Assembly: GCA_947088195.1 (NCBI GenBank)
Contig: CAMUFS010000211.1
Span: 1-5,720, forward strand
DNA length: 5,720 nt
Direction: 5' to 3'
Origin: an uncultured Clostridia bacterium
GTDB lineage: Bacteria; Bacillota; Clostridia; Lachnospirales; Lachnospiraceae
A program made the position numbers and the translations under genes. How positions within the stretch are numbered: position 1 is the stretch's first letter; each line of letters begins with the position of its first letter. The notes beneath the pieces were generated by a model. It worked only from the letters and a program-made list of their open reading frames with translations. It was not told the DNA's origin and searched no databases. Positions 5,669-5,720 of this stretch are shown one piece after another.

Positions 5669-5720
5669 TTCGAGAATGGTTCGCCCAGAGAATTGGCTAT
5701 AATCCTCCGTCACCCCGCTC
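5669..5720 (-). repeat. Right arm of the diverged inverted repeat found at both window ends
   Basis: Read on the minus strand, this stretch aligns without gaps to 13-64, with 41 of 52 bases identical. Both arms point inward and run off the window. An open minus-strand frame in the same register as the left arm ends at a TAA at 5620-5618, overlapping the candidate operon promoter. Differences are spread over all three codon positions, which argues against a conserved protein tail. A repeat family at both ends would fit a contig that ended where an assembler could not resolve dispersed copies. No transposase or other mobile gene is visible. Confidence 0.6.

Overview
The window looks like chromosomal DNA of a low-GC, gut-type Clostridia, most probably Lachnospiraceae. 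This rests on strong AGGAGG-type ribosome binding sites, AT-rich spacers with Firmicutes-type promoters and U-run terminators, a lipoprotein with a classic LAGC lipobox, and a VanS/PhoR-like kinase with the SHELKTP/ENTG/GGSGLGL pattern common in that family. No organism-specific marker is present, so the assignment is inference.

Layout. The left edge (1-64) carries a repeat arm. An AT-rich spacer follows, then a strong promoter, a tRNA-Thr(GGT) gene (213-285) and its intrinsic terminator (291-337). Next comes a plus-strand two-gene unit: fucO (lactaldehyde reductase / 1,2-propanediol oxidoreductase, 398-1546) and, 19 bases on, a small DUF2752-type membrane protein (1566-2018). It converges on three minus-strand genes that read, in transcription order, response regulator (5532-4861), sensor histidine kinase (4877-3474), intrinsic terminator, and a two-repeat lipoprotein (3322-2030). 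The right edge (5669-5720) carries a diverged inverted copy of the left-edge repeat.

How the genes work together. fucO encodes the NADH-dependent step that turns L-lactaldehyde from fucose or rhamnose breakdown into 1,2-propanediol; no other gene of that pathway is in the window, so it acts with enzymes encoded elsewhere. The response regulator and kinase genes overlap by 17 bases and form one phosphorelay unit. The kinase starts at TTG, and its ribosome-binding sequence lies inside the regulator's conserved RGVGYR codons. The lipoprotein behind them is separated by a terminator; it has two diverged copies of a domain of about 200 residues and no function I can name. It may be the target or an accessory sensor of the two-component system. 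No ABC transporter or other obvious output gene is present.

The least explained items are the inverted repeat pair at the two ends, the duplicated lipoprotein domain next to an apparently orphan two-component system, and the pairing of fucO with a DUF2752 membrane protein. I found no CRISPR array, transposase, prophage gene or defence system.
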